From Nocardioides sp. JS614 (GTDB lineage Bacteria > Actinomycetota > Actinomycetes > Propionibacteriales > Nocardioidaceae): DNA of 64,000 nucleotides. Shown in pieces: positions 40,969 to 49,297 of the stretch. The DNA lies in the NCBI RefSeq assembly GCF_000015265.1, contig NC_008699.1:4278001-4342000 (forward strand), written 5' to 3'. Below the pieces are notes generated by a model. It was not told where the DNA came from, did not search any database, and saw only the letters and a program-made list of their open reading frames with translations. The first letter of the stretch is position 1. Each line of letters starts with the position of its first letter. Made by a program: the position numbers and the translations under genes.

Positions 40969-41901
40969 ATGATCACGGAGATTCGGATCGCGACCCTGGG
41001 GGTCCGCGACCTCGCCGCTTCTCGGCGGTTCTACGAGGTCGTGTTCGACTACGTCGTCCAGGCGAGCGGCAAGGTCTCCGGGCCGGCGTTCCAGCAGCTC
41101 TGGCAGCTGCCGGAGGGCGTCTCCGGTGAGGTTCTCGTGATGGGCCCGGAGTCCGCTACGTCCGGCCTGGTCCGGCTCGTCGAGTTCGACCAGCCGGGCG
41201 AGCTGTACTGGGGCTCCTACGCCGCGATGCAGGACTACGGGCACTACGCGCTCAACATGCGCGTTCCCGAGATCCGGGCCGCGATGGCCGCCATCCGTGG
41301 CAACGGCGGCAAAGCGAAGTCCGAGCCGACACATTGGACCGTCATGCCGACGCTGTCCGCGTGGGACTCCCTCTCCTACGACGTCGATGACATCATCCTC
41401 GACGTCTTCCAGCTCGAGCCGGCCCCGGGGTCGGTGCTCAGCGACTACGACGGTCGGCCGAGCTCCCTCCAGACCGTCGCGATCCACACGAGCGACGCGC
41501 GCCGCTCGGCCAGCTTCTACGCGGCGCTGGGGTTCCGGCCGCTCTACGACAAGATGCTGGAGAACATGGAGTCCTTCTTCCAACTGCCACCCGGCACCAA
41601 CCTGCACAACATCAACATGATGATGCCGTCGGCGCCGGAGGTGGGCCGCCTCGAGATCGCCCAGTACGTCGGGTGGCCGGGCAGCTCGCAGCGGGCCCGT
41701 GCCGTGCCGCCGGCCCTGGGGATCTTGAGCATCTCGCTCGAGACCGACGACTTGGAGGCGACCGACGCGCTGCTCCACAGCATCGGCGGGGAGCCCGTCG
41801 GCGACCGGGTCGAGGTGGAGGTCCCGGGGCTCGGGGCAGTGGCAGCTCGCAGCTACTTCGGCCCCGACGATGAGGCCATCGAAGTCTTCCAACGCGCATG
41901 A
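40969..41901 (+). CDS. VOC-superfamily protein, two modules
   Basis: The 310-residue protein has modules at about 3-150 and 165-308 (EIRIATLGVRDLAASRRFYE; SLQTVAIHTSDARRSASFYAAL). The alternative frame between the operator and this ATG is not coding. Its stop overlaps the SDR start (ATGA), so an oxidation step by the SDR may be linked to this one. It belongs to the glyoxalase/extradiol-type superfamily, but the substrate is not identifiable. Confidence 0.82.
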   Translation: MITEIRIATLGVRDLAASRRFYEVVFDYVVQASGKVSGPAFQQLWQLPEGVSGEVLVMGPESATSGLVRLVEFDQPGELYWGSYAAMQDYGHYALNMRVPEIRAAMAAIRGNGGKAKSEPTHWTVMPTLSAWDSLSYDVDDIILDVFQLEPAPGSVLSDYDGRPSSLQTVAIHTSDARRSASFYAALGFRPLYDKMLENMESFFQLPPGTNLHNINMMMPSAPEVGRLEIAQYVGWPGSSQRARAVPPALGILSISLETDDLEATDALLHSIGGEPVGDRVEVEVPGLGAVAARSYFGPDDEAIEVFQRA

Positions 41902-42602
41902 GCGAGCGCGGGGACGCACTGGTCACCGGCGCCGGATCGGGCATCGGGCGGGCGGTGGCGCTCGCGCTGGCCGCCCGAGGCCACCGCGTGATCGCCACCG
42001 GGCGGCGTTCCCAGCCGCTCGAGGAGACCGTCGCGCTGATCCGCGCCGCCGGCGGCCGCGCGCAGGCGCACCAGCTCGACGTCACCGACGGCGACGGGCT
42101 GGACCGGCTCCTGGCCGGCCTCGGCACTGAGCGCCTGGACGTCGCGGTCGCCAACGCGGGCACCTTCGTCCGGGGCTCGGTCGCCGAGCTCACCGCGCAG
42201 GACTGGAGCCATCAGGTCGACGTCAACCTCAACGGGGCCTTCCTCACGCTGCGCGGCGCCGTTCGGCGCATGTCCGGCCAGCAGCCCCGCAACGGGTCGC
42301 GCGGCCACCTGTTCACGGTCAACTCAGGGGCCGGGGTGGCGGGCTTCCCGGCCGGGTCCGCCTACGCGGCAGCCAAGCACGGGCTGCGCGGGCTGGTCGA
42401 GAGCCTTCGGCCCGAGGTCGCCTCGCTCGGGATCAAGGTCACCGATCTGGTCGTCTCCGCGACGGTGGAGAGTGACATGAGCCGAGGGCGCGACGTGCCC
42501 ATGATCTCGGCGGCGACGGTCGGTCACACGGTCGTCTCCTGCCTGGACCTCGCCGGTGCCGCGAACTGGGATCGCGTGGACCTCGGCCAGCTCCGTCCCT
42601 GA
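41898..42602 (+). CDS. Short-chain dehydrogenase/reductase
   Basis: The 234-residue Rossmann enzyme has TGAGSGIGR (cofactor), NAG, a catalytic serine in VNSGAG and YAAAK (Tyr/Lys pair). The ATGRR after strand 2 favours NADP(H). The protein is slightly short at the C-terminus, as in several classical SDRs without a final extension. It is the second gene of the VOC-SDR unit. Confidence 0.9.
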   Translation: MSERGDALVTGAGSGIGRAVALALAARGHRVIATGRRSQPLEETVALIRAAGGRAQAHQLDVTDGDGLDRLLAGLGTERLDVAVANAGTFVRGSVAELTAQDWSHQVDVNLNGAFLTLRGAVRRMSGQQPRNGSRGHLFTVNSGAGVAGFPAGSAYAAAKHGLRGLVESLRPEVASLGIKVTDLVVSATVESDMSRGRDVPMISAATVGHTVVSCLDLAGAANWDRVDLGQLRP

Positions 42603-42627
42603 GCCCCAGCCGTTCGGCGCGGGGGCT
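42602..42627. terminator. Hairpin between the SDR gene and the Opp operon end
   Basis: AGCCCC (42602-42607) pairs with GGGGCT (42622-42627), with an inner GCCG/CGGC pair. It begins at the SDR stop codon and lies between convergent units. Confidence 0.45.
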
Positions 42628-42730
42628 GAGGGTGACGATCCGCAGGCCGACCGCATCGACCAGGTGGCCCGCCTCGTGACCGAGGATCCCCAGCGTGCGC
42701 TGAGCGGTCGGTGACCCGCTGGCACCCGAG

Positions 42731-43807
42731 CTAGCGGTCGACGACCGGCAACGCTGTCGCGCCTGCCGATGGTGGAGCCGCCGGGATCGCATGGCAGGCA
42801 GCCTGCTGGCCCGTCGCCTTGCGCTCCAGCGTCGGGTACTCGACCTTGCAGATGTCCATCGCGATCGGGCACCGCGGGTGGTAGTGGCAGCCCGAGGGCC
42901 GGTTGATCGCACTGGGCACCTCACCCAGGGGAGCCGCCACAGTCTTGCGCTGACGAGGGTCCGGCTTGGGAGCCGCGGTGAACAGCGCCTTGGTGTACGG
43001 GTGCTGTGGCGACCGCTCGAGCTCGATCCTGGTTCCCACCTCGACGATGCGGCCGAGGTACATGACCGCGACGTGGTCGGCGATGTAGGAGACGACCGAG
43101 AGGTCGTGGCTGATGAACATCAGCGTCAGGCCGAGCTCGTCCTTGAGGTCGGTGAGCAGGTTCATCACCTGGGCGCGGACACTCACGTCCAGGCTCGCGG
43201 TCGGCTCGTCAGCGACCAGGAACTCGGGACCGGTCGCGAGCGCTCGCGCGACGCCGACGCGCTGCAGCTGGCCGCCGCTCACCTCGTGGGGGAAGCGGTA
43301 GAGGAAGTCGCGGTTCAGGCCCACGAGCTCGAGCAGCTCGGTCGCGCGGGTCCGGCGCGACGCCGCGTCCCCGATGTCGTGGACCCGCAGCGGCTCGGCG
43401 ATGATGTCGATGAGCCGGTTGCGCCGGTTCACCGAGGAGTACGGGTTCTGGAAGATCATCTGCATGTGGCGGCGCTGGCGGCGCAACTCCTCGCCGGACA
43501 TGGACGTGACGTCCTTGCCCGCGAGCGAGATCGTGCCGGAGGTCGGCTCCTCGAGCCGAAGGATCGTCCGGCCCATGGTCGACTTGCCCGACCCGCTCTC
43601 ACCGATGACGGCCAGCGTCTCCCGCGGCAGGATGTCGAGGGTCACGCCGTCGAGGGCGTGGACGACCTCGCCCTTGCCCCGCAAGCGCTTGACCAGTCCT
43701 CCGCCCACCGGGAAGTGGGTCTTCAGCTCCGTCACCGACACGATCGGCGTCGGCGTCGGTCTGGCGCCGCGGTCCGTCGCGGCGGGGCCGCGGGTGGGAC
43801 TGCTCAT
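42731..43807 (-). CDS. ABC transporter ATP-binding protein, OppF/DppF-type
   Basis: The 358-residue ATPase has GESGSGKST (Walker A), SGGQLQRVGVARAL (signature), FLVADEPTASLD (Walker B) and the C-terminal Opp-type extension with CHYHPRCPIAMDIC, whose cysteines can bind an Fe-S cluster in some relatives. It is the last gene of the four-gene transporter operon and overlaps the OppD-type gene by 4 bp. Confidence 0.92.
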   Translation of the reverse strand: MSSPTRGPAATDRGARPTPTPIVSVTELKTHFPVGGGLVKRLRGKGEVVHALDGVTLDILPRETLAVIGESGSGKSTMGRTILRLEEPTSGTISLAGKDVTSMSGEELRRQRRHMQMIFQNPYSSVNRRNRLIDIIAEPLRVHDIGDAASRRTRATELLELVGLNRDFLYRFPHEVSGGQLQRVGVARALATGPEFLVADEPTASLDVSVRAQVMNLLTDLKDELGLTLMFISHDLSVVSYIADHVAVMYLGRIVEVGTRIELERSPQHPYTKALFTAAPKPDPRQRKTVAAPLGEVPSAINRPSGCHYHPRCPIAMDICKVEYPTLERKATGQQAACHAIPAAPPSAGATALPVVDR

Positions 43808-44823
43808 ACCGATGCCCTCCTAGCGAGCGCGGGTTCGGCGACGAGGTGGCAGGCGGCCACACCCCCACCGTCGGTGGTGGTGGGCGCCAGCGTCGGCTTG
43901 ACGGTGTCGCAGACCTCGCCCAGATAGCGGTCGCAGCGGGCTGCGAACGCGCAGCCGGGGACCTTCTCGTCCAGGCCCGGGACCGCACCCCGCATGGCGT
44001 AGAGCCGCTGGCCATCGTGCGGGAAGTGGGGGATCGCCTTGAGCAGCTGCTCGGTGTAGGGATGCTGCGGCGACTCGAACAGCTGGTACACGTCCGCGAC
44101 CTCGACCACCCGACCGGCGTACATGACGACCACCTTGTCGCACATCTCGGCAACCACCGAGAGGTCGTGGGTGACGAGCACCAGCGCCAGGTTCCGCTCG
44201 GCCCGCAGCCGGCGTAGCAGCTCGAGGACCTGCGCCTCGATCGTGACGTCGAGGCTCGTGGTGGGCTCGTCGGCGAGCAGCACCTTGAGGTCCTTGCTCG
44301 CACACGCGACCGCGATCATGATCCGCTGCAGCTGGCCCTGGCTGAACTGGAACGGGTAGGACTTCAGCTTGCCCCGCCCGTCTATCCCGACCCCGGCGAG
44401 CAGCCGGATGATCTCGTCGTCGTAGTCGTTGCGATTCAGGTCGGGCCGGTGGAGGCCGAGGACGCGCCGGAACTGGCTTCCGATCGTCCACGACGGATTG
44501 AACGAGTTGATCGGGTCCTGGAAGATCATCGACATCTCGCCGCCCCGGATCCGACGGTTCTCCTCCGCGCTCAGGGCGCGCAGGTCGCGACCGCAGAGCG
44601 CGATCTCGTCCGCGGCCACCTCCGCGGGCGGGCGCAGCATGCCGAGGATCGACTTCAGCGCGGTGCTCTTGCCCGATCCGCTCTCCCCCACCAGCCCGAC
44701 CACCTCGCCGGGCCGCACGGAGAGCGAGAGGTCCTGGACCGCCGGGACCGGATGCCCGCGGAACTGGTAGGTCGTGTTCAGGCCGGAGATCCGGAGGACC
44801 TCCTCGTGCTCAGGCGTGCTCAT
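43804..44823 (-). CDS. ABC transporter ATP-binding protein, OppD/DppD-type
   Basis: The 339-residue ATPase starts at ATG 44823 within the permease gene. GESGSGKSTALKSILG is Walker A, the signature reads FSQGQLQRIMIA, and LLADEPTTSLDV is Walker B. The Cys-rich Opp tail (CAFAARCDRYLGEVC) is present. It pairs with OppF to drive import. Confidence 0.92.
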   Translation of the reverse strand: MSTPEHEEVLRISGLNTTYQFRGHPVPAVQDLSLSVRPGEVVGLVGESGSGKSTALKSILGMLRPPAEVAADEIALCGRDLRALSAEENRRIRGGEMSMIFQDPINSFNPSWTIGSQFRRVLGLHRPDLNRNDYDDEIIRLLAGVGIDGRGKLKSYPFQFSQGQLQRIMIAVACASKDLKVLLADEPTTSLDVTIEAQVLELLRRLRAERNLALVLVTHDLSVVAEMCDKVVVMYAGRVVEVADVYQLFESPQHPYTEQLLKAIPHFPHDGQRLYAMRGAVPGLDEKVPGCAFAARCDRYLGEVCDTVKPTLAPTTTDGGGVAACHLVAEPALARRASV

Positions 44824-45844
44824 CGGTGTCGTCCTCCTCGACCTGCGACCGCTCCTCCGACGCCTTGCCACGCGACCGGCGTCTCCGTCCAGCTGCCGCG
44901 GTCCTGGCGCGCGGGTCCAGCTCGTCACGCAGCTGGTCGCCCAGCAGGTTGAAGACGAGCACGAACAGGGCGATGGCCACGGACGGGAACAGCACGAGCC
45001 ACCACGCACCGAGCGTGACGTACTGACGGGCGTCAGCGAGCATCGTCCCCCAGCTCGCCCCCGGCGGCTGGACGCCGAGACCCAGGAACGACACCGCTGC
45101 CTCGACGGTGACCGCCATCGCCAGGCCGAACGCCGCCTGCACGACCAGCGGGGCCGCGATGTTGGGCAGCAGGTTGCGGAACAAGACGTCACGGCCGCGG
45201 CCTCCGAACGAGCGGACGGCGAGCACGTAGTCCTCACGCATCTCGGCCAGGACGCTGGCTCGGGCGATGCGGGCGAAGACCGGGATCAGCACGACGCCGA
45301 TCGCCGCGGACACCAGTGCCTCCGGCCCGATCGGGATCGGCCCGAGCGACAGGTCGCGTTGACCGATCACGCCTGTGATCACCGGGACGAGGACCAGCAG
45401 CGGGAAGGCCAAGATCACGTCCATCAACCGCATGATGATGCTGTCGCGGGCCTTTCCGGAGCGCATGCCGGCCAGCATGCCGAGCAACGTGCCGAGCGCC
45501 ATCGCCACGAGGACCGCCACGAAGCCGACCAGGATGGAGATCCGCGACCCGTAGAGGAACCGGGAGAAGACGTCGCGGCCGACCGAGTCCGTCCCCATCC
45601 AGTGGTCCACGCTCGGCGGAGCGAGCGCGTCGTCGCCGAGCTCACCGAGCCCATGGGGAGCGAAGAAGGGACCGATCAGCGCGAGCAGCAGGAAGAAGGC
45701 GACACCGACGAGACTCAGCAGCGACAGCCGGCGCGACGCGAGCCGCCGGAGCAGCCCCACCTCACCCACGCGGTGGACGGACGCGGCGGCGACGAGTGCA
45801 CCGGGGGCCTGGTCGACCGCCGGCGCAGCAGGGACCTGGGTCAT
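44810..45844 (-). CDS. ABC transporter permease, OppC/DppC-type
   Basis: The 344-residue inner-membrane protein has the OppC N-terminal domain (SLLSLVGVAFFLLLALIGPF, then HWMGTDSVGRDVFSR), five further helices and the EAAVSFLGLGVQPPGASWG coupling motif. Two in-frame ATGs compete (45850 and 45844). I chose 45844 because AGGA lies 6 bases before it; 45850 would overlap the OppB stop. The hydrophilic Arg/Lys/Glu tail is longer than usual. Confidence 0.9.
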   Translation of the reverse strand: MTQVPAAPAVDQAPGALVAAASVHRVGEVGLLRRLASRRLSLLSLVGVAFFLLLALIGPFFAPHGLGELGDDALAPPSVDHWMGTDSVGRDVFSRFLYGSRISILVGFVAVLVAMALGTLLGMLAGMRSGKARDSIIMRLMDVILAFPLLVLVPVITGVIGQRDLSLGPIPIGPEALVSAAIGVVLIPVFARIARASVLAEMREDYVLAVRSFGGRGRDVLFRNLLPNIAAPLVVQAAFGLAMAVTVEAAVSFLGLGVQPPGASWGTMLADARQYVTLGAWWLVLFPSVAIALFVLVFNLLGDQLRDELDPRARTAAAGRRRRSRGKASEERSQVEEDDTDEHA

Positions 45845-45846
45845 CC

Positions 45847-46812
45847 TCATTCCTTCCCGGAGCCGTAGGCGACCCGGATCCGTGGGTTGATCACCCCGTA
45901 GAGGAGGTCGACGATGATGTTGATGAAGACGAAGACAGCCGCGATGAACATCATCACGCCGATCGTCACCGGGTAGTCGCGGATGGTGAAGGACTCGACG
46001 AGCAGCCGACCGAGGCCGGGAATGCCGAAGACGGTCTCCACGACCACCGAGCCTCCGAGCAGGAACCCCGCTTGCACGCCGAGCACGGTGACGACCGGGA
46101 GCAGCGCGTTGCGGAGGGTGTCCTTCCAGATGATCACCCGCTCGCGCACGCCCATCGCACGCGCCGCGGACACGTAGTCCTGGCCGAGCACCTCGAGCAT
46201 GCTCGACCGCGCCAGGCGGGCGACGAGCCCGATCTGGGGAGCGGCGAGCGCGACCGCCGGAAGCACGGTGTACTTCAGGCTCTCCACCGGATCTTCGCCG
46301 AGACTCACGAAGCCCTGGTACGGCATGATCCCCGGGAACCACCAGCCGAACGAGAGCACCAAGAAGAGCGCGACCACGAAGTTCGGCACCGAGATGCCCG
46401 CCAGCGAGCCCACCCGGATCAGCTGGTCGGTGAACCGGTTGGCACGCAGGGCCGAGACGACGCCGAGGGGCAGGCCGATCGCGACGATGAACAGCAGCGC
46501 CACCGCGGCCAGCTGCAGGGTGGTCGGCAGCCGATGGGCGATCACCTCGGTGACCGGCGACTTGTCGGTGTAGGAGGTGCCGAAGTCGAACCGGACGACG
46601 TCGGTGACCCACGCCCAGTACTGGGCCCAGACGGGGTCGTCCAGCCGCATCTCCTGCCGGGCGCGCTCCAGCGCCTCGGGCGGAGCCTCGAGACCGACCG
46701 ACAGCAGGGCCGGGTCACCCGGGGCGAGTCGGAGGAGCGTGAAGGCCACGATCGAGATCAGGATCAGGACCGGGATCGAGGACAGGAGCCGCGACGTCGC
46801 CATCCTCAGCAT
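45847..46812 (-). CDS. ABC transporter permease, OppB/DppB-type
   Basis: The 321-residue protein has six or more membrane helices, an N-terminal SIPVLILISIVAFTLLRLAPGDP typical of OppB, and the coupling loop SAARAMGVRERVIIWKDTLRNA. It is the first gene of the operon that lacks its own binding protein; the family-5 lipoprotein at 32245-33825 is the likely partner. Confidence 0.92.
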   Translation of the reverse strand: MLRMATSRLLSSIPVLILISIVAFTLLRLAPGDPALLSVGLEAPPEALERARQEMRLDDPVWAQYWAWVTDVVRFDFGTSYTDKSPVTEVIAHRLPTTLQLAAVALLFIVAIGLPLGVVSALRANRFTDQLIRVGSLAGISVPNFVVALFLVLSFGWWFPGIMPYQGFVSLGEDPVESLKYTVLPAVALAAPQIGLVARLARSSMLEVLGQDYVSAARAMGVRERVIIWKDTLRNALLPVVTVLGVQAGFLLGGSVVVETVFGIPGLGRLLVESFTIRDYPVTIGVMMFIAAVFVFINIIVDLLYGVINPRIRVAYGSGKE

Positions 46813-46918
46813 GTGCCCACCCGCTCCACCGCGTCGGCGCTGGCTGTCGTCTTCATTCCGCCTCCGGGGTCACGCAGGTCCACCGACGACCTGCGTCGCA
46901 AGACTGCTCACGAGGTGC

Positions 46919-46981
46919 ATTCCACAGTGAGAAACGTCGTTTCAGTTTCTCTATCGTGCTTGCCGCGAGCGCTCAGGTCAA
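46919..46981 (-). promoter_or_regulatory. Promoter and operator of the Opp-type transporter operon
   Basis: On the minus strand TTGACC (46976-46981), 17 bp and CACGAT (46953-46958) precede the operator GAAAC-gtc-GTTTC (46931-46943), with a third half-site ATTCC at 46919-46923. The promoter begins just after the VOC gene stop. Confidence 0.7.
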
Positions 46982-47002
46982 GCGATTCCGAGGATTCGTC
47001 GC

Positions 47003-48019
47003 TCAGTCGCCGGGTCCCGGCCTGTTCCCGGCCTGCTCCGGTACCGGCTCCTGGGCGGCCACCTCCACGACCAGGTGCGGGATCTGGTGGGGAGGGTGGA
47101 TCAGGACAGCACGAGCCCCGGCGAACGGCGACAGATCGAGGCCCGTGGTGCCGACGACGGACTCCCCGGCACGGGCACGGACCGCGTCGAGGTCGTCCGC
47201 GAGGACGACGGCGCCGAGGAGCCCACGCCGCGGCGGGGCGGGGCGGCCGAGCAGCGAGCCACCGACGTCGGCCGGGAGCCCGTAGTCGATCAGGCCGAGG
47301 TACGGCTCCCGCGTCGACGGGCCGACGTTGCGCGAGCGGAGCTGAAGCGGCGCGTCGACCCCCAGCAGGTCCGCGAACGACGGGTCGTGGATAGCGTACT
47401 CGTAGACGACGTCCCAGCCGAAGACCTCGGCATAGAACCGCACGGCGGGTTCGGCGTCGCTGAGTGGAGCCGAGATGCTCTGCACCTCGCTCACCCGTCG
47501 GTCGGTGACCTGGGCGAAGTCGCGGAAGAACCCGGCCGGTCCGCCGAGGAACGCCGTCACGACGTTGTCCGGGCCCCACAGGTGCGCCTCCCGGAACCTG
47601 CCCTCGGGCAGGTCGTACTCCGCCTCGGCCTCAACGACCTCATAGCCGAGCCCCCGGGCGTGCTCGAGCGCCGCCTCGTAGTCGGGTGCGTAGAAGTCGA
47701 TCACCTTGAGGGCGTCGCGGTCGACCCGGGTCGCGTACGAGCGGACCGTCTCCTCGCAGACCGGGTCGAAGCGGCACAGGACGACACCGGACGCAGTGGC
47801 CGGGGTCTGCAACGCGACCAGATCCACCCGGTCGAGGGCGACGCCGAAGAGCGCCTCGGCGCGGCCGCCATCCAGGGTGTGGCGGCCGGCCACCTCCATG
47901 CCGAACACGTCGCAGAAGAGGCGTTCGTGCGCCTCGACGTCACCGGTCGAGATCAGCGGCCCGAACACCCGGTGGGCGTGGGCCCCAGGGGCGGCAGAGC
48001 GGGAATGGGATGTCGGCAT
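47003..48019 (-). CDS. VOC-superfamily protein, two modules
   Basis: The 338-residue protein starts at ATG 48019 behind AAGGAGG. Module 1 (about 18-155, VFGPLISTGDVEAHERLFCDVFGMEV) and module 2 (about 175-325, SISAPLSDAEPAVRFYAEVFG) are clear. It lies 167 bp downstream of the IclR gene on the same strand with no operator copy between them, so it may be co-transcribed with the regulator. It is the fourth two-module VOC protein of the island; the substrate is unknown. Confidence 0.8.
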   Translation of the reverse strand: MPTSHSRSAAPGAHAHRVFGPLISTGDVEAHERLFCDVFGMEVAGRHTLDGGRAEALFGVALDRVDLVALQTPATASGVVLCRFDPVCEETVRSYATRVDRDALKVIDFYAPDYEAALEHARGLGYEVVEAEAEYDLPEGRFREAHLWGPDNVVTAFLGGPAGFFRDFAQVTDRRVSEVQSISAPLSDAEPAVRFYAEVFGWDVVYEYAIHDPSFADLLGVDAPLQLRSRNVGPSTREPYLGLIDYGLPADVGGSLLGRPAPPRRGLLGAVVLADDLDAVRARAGESVVGTTGLDLSPFAGARAVLIHPPHQIPHLVVEVAAQEPVPEQAGNRPGPGD

Positions 48020-48186
48020 GAACCGTCCTCCTTGACGTGCGGCCGTGGCGGCCGGTCGGGCGGGCAGGGCGATCGATCGGTCCTCGCGCACGGTGAGCAC
48101 CTGCACCCCGTGACGAGGCGCAGGTCAGCGGCCGTTCGGCGCGGTTGCCACCCCGGCGACCGCGCCCGGTGCGGCGACCCCGGTCG

Positions 48187-48996
48187 CTACCCGTCGAACC
48201 CGAACTGACGCGACAGCGTTCGGGTGGCGTGCAGCAGCGCGTCACGGCAGCCCTCGAACTCCGCGGAGAAGCGCTCGAGCGGCCCACACACGCTGACCAC
48301 GGCCACGGCGTAGCCGTCGTGTCCTCGAACGGGTGCGGCGACAGAGGCCGCGCCGTTCTTCCGCTCGGCGGATGACCGGGCCCAGCCCTGCTCTCGGACC
48401 GCGGCCAGATCCTCGCGCAGCATGCCCGGATCGATGATGGTGGAAGCGGTCATCGACTGCAGCGGGCCGGAGGAGATGTACGCCTCGATCTTGTCCTCCG
48501 GCAAGAACGCCAGGAGGGCTCGCGACGACGCGCCGGCGTGCAGCGGATACGGCTCACCGAGAGTGACGGCCATGATCACCTCACGCTCGGGGGTGATCTG
48601 GTCGACGTAGACCCGGGAGCGGTCACCCACCCGCACCGAGAGCGTCGCCGTCTCGTCGGTGCGCGCAGTGAGCTCCTGCAGGTAGGGGCGACCCACCCTC
48701 CGGACGTCGATGCGCTCGAGATAGGTCAGCCCGAGCTTCATCGCCGAGACGCCCAGCGAGTACCGGCGGGTTCGCTCGTCGAGCTCAACGAGCCCACGGC
48801 TGCGCAGCGAGGCCAGCACCCGGTGCACGGCGGCCTTGGAGAGACCGAGCTCCTCGGCGATCTCGGTCACGCCGAAGTCGGTTTGAGGCGTCGAGGCGAA
48901 GTGCATCAAGATGTCGGCCGCGCGCTCGACCGTGGCGATCGTGGCGCTCCCGCTCTCCGCTCCGTCGACAAGGGTGGATCGGGACCTGGGGGACAT
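48187..48996 (-). CDS. IclR-family transcriptional regulator
   Basis: The 269-residue protein has an N-terminal winged helix (FGVTEIAEELGLSKAAVHRVLASLRSRGLVE) and a C-terminal GAF-like effector domain (GEPYPLHAGASSRALLAFL, then VSVCGPLERFS). IclR proteins bind as dimers or tetramers to short inverted repeats and sense small aromatic or aliphatic acids. It is the only IclR protein in the window. A diverged copy of the island repeat lies 111 bp before its start, which fits autoregulation. It is the best candidate for the protein that binds the 14 GRAAC-N3-GTTYC sites. That link is inferred from operator geometry and position. Confidence 0.92.
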   Translation of the reverse strand: MSPRSRSTLVDGAESGSATIATVERAADILMHFASTPQTDFGVTEIAEELGLSKAAVHRVLASLRSRGLVELDERTRRYSLGVSAMKLGLTYLERIDVRRVGRPYLQELTARTDETATLSVRVGDRSRVYVDQITPEREVIMAVTLGEPYPLHAGASSRALLAFLPEDKIEAYISSGPLQSMTASTIIDPGMLREDLAAVREQGWARSSAERKNGAASVAAPVRGHDGYAVAVVSVCGPLERFSAEFEGCRDALLHATRTLSRQFGFDG

Positions 48997-49106
48997 TGCT
49001 CACTTCCTCTGAGTCGCCTTCATCGAACGGCGGCGTCGCGACATCGGTGACCCGATTCCGCCTGCGGCGGACGACCCGGGACGATGTTAGTCGCCGGGGT
49101 CGGGTC

Positions 49107-49119
49107 GATACAGCGTTCC
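49107..49119 (-). promoter_or_regulatory. Diverged operator before the IclR gene
   Basis: GATAC-agc-GTTCC keeps one perfect half-site and one with a single change. A third half-site is not evident. A weaker match at the regulator's own gene is common in autoregulated systems. Confidence 0.45.
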
Positions 49120-49262
49120 AACAAGATCGGTTGTCCCACGATTCCCACTCCGCACGCAAGCCGGGGCACGAGCGACGAGCCGCGAGGCAAGGCAGGCCGC
49201 CGCGCCTCGAGCCACGGCCCGCGGCGCATCCGGCGCTTCCCTGGACACGGTACCGAAAATAT

Positions 49263-49295
49263 GGAACGTTGTTCCAATAAACGGAATCGAGGTTC
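49263..49295 (+). promoter_or_regulatory. Operator of the AMP-ligase operon (four half-sites)
   Basis: GGAAC-gtt-GTTCC (49263-49275) is a perfect palindrome and is followed by GGAAT (49283-49287) and GGTTC (49291-49295), giving a second imperfect repeat 20 bp away. It reaches to within 2 bp of the start codon. The -10 is probably in the GAAAAT stretch at 49255-49260. Confidence 0.7.
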
Positions 49296-49297
49296 GT

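Larger units (their letters stand above)
48997..49297. other. Divergent regulatory region between the IclR and AMP-ligase genes
   Basis: This 301-bp stretch holds no gene. It contains the two operator copies at 49107-49119 and 49263-49295 and the ribosome sites of both flanking genes. I see nothing else in it. Confidence 0.7.
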
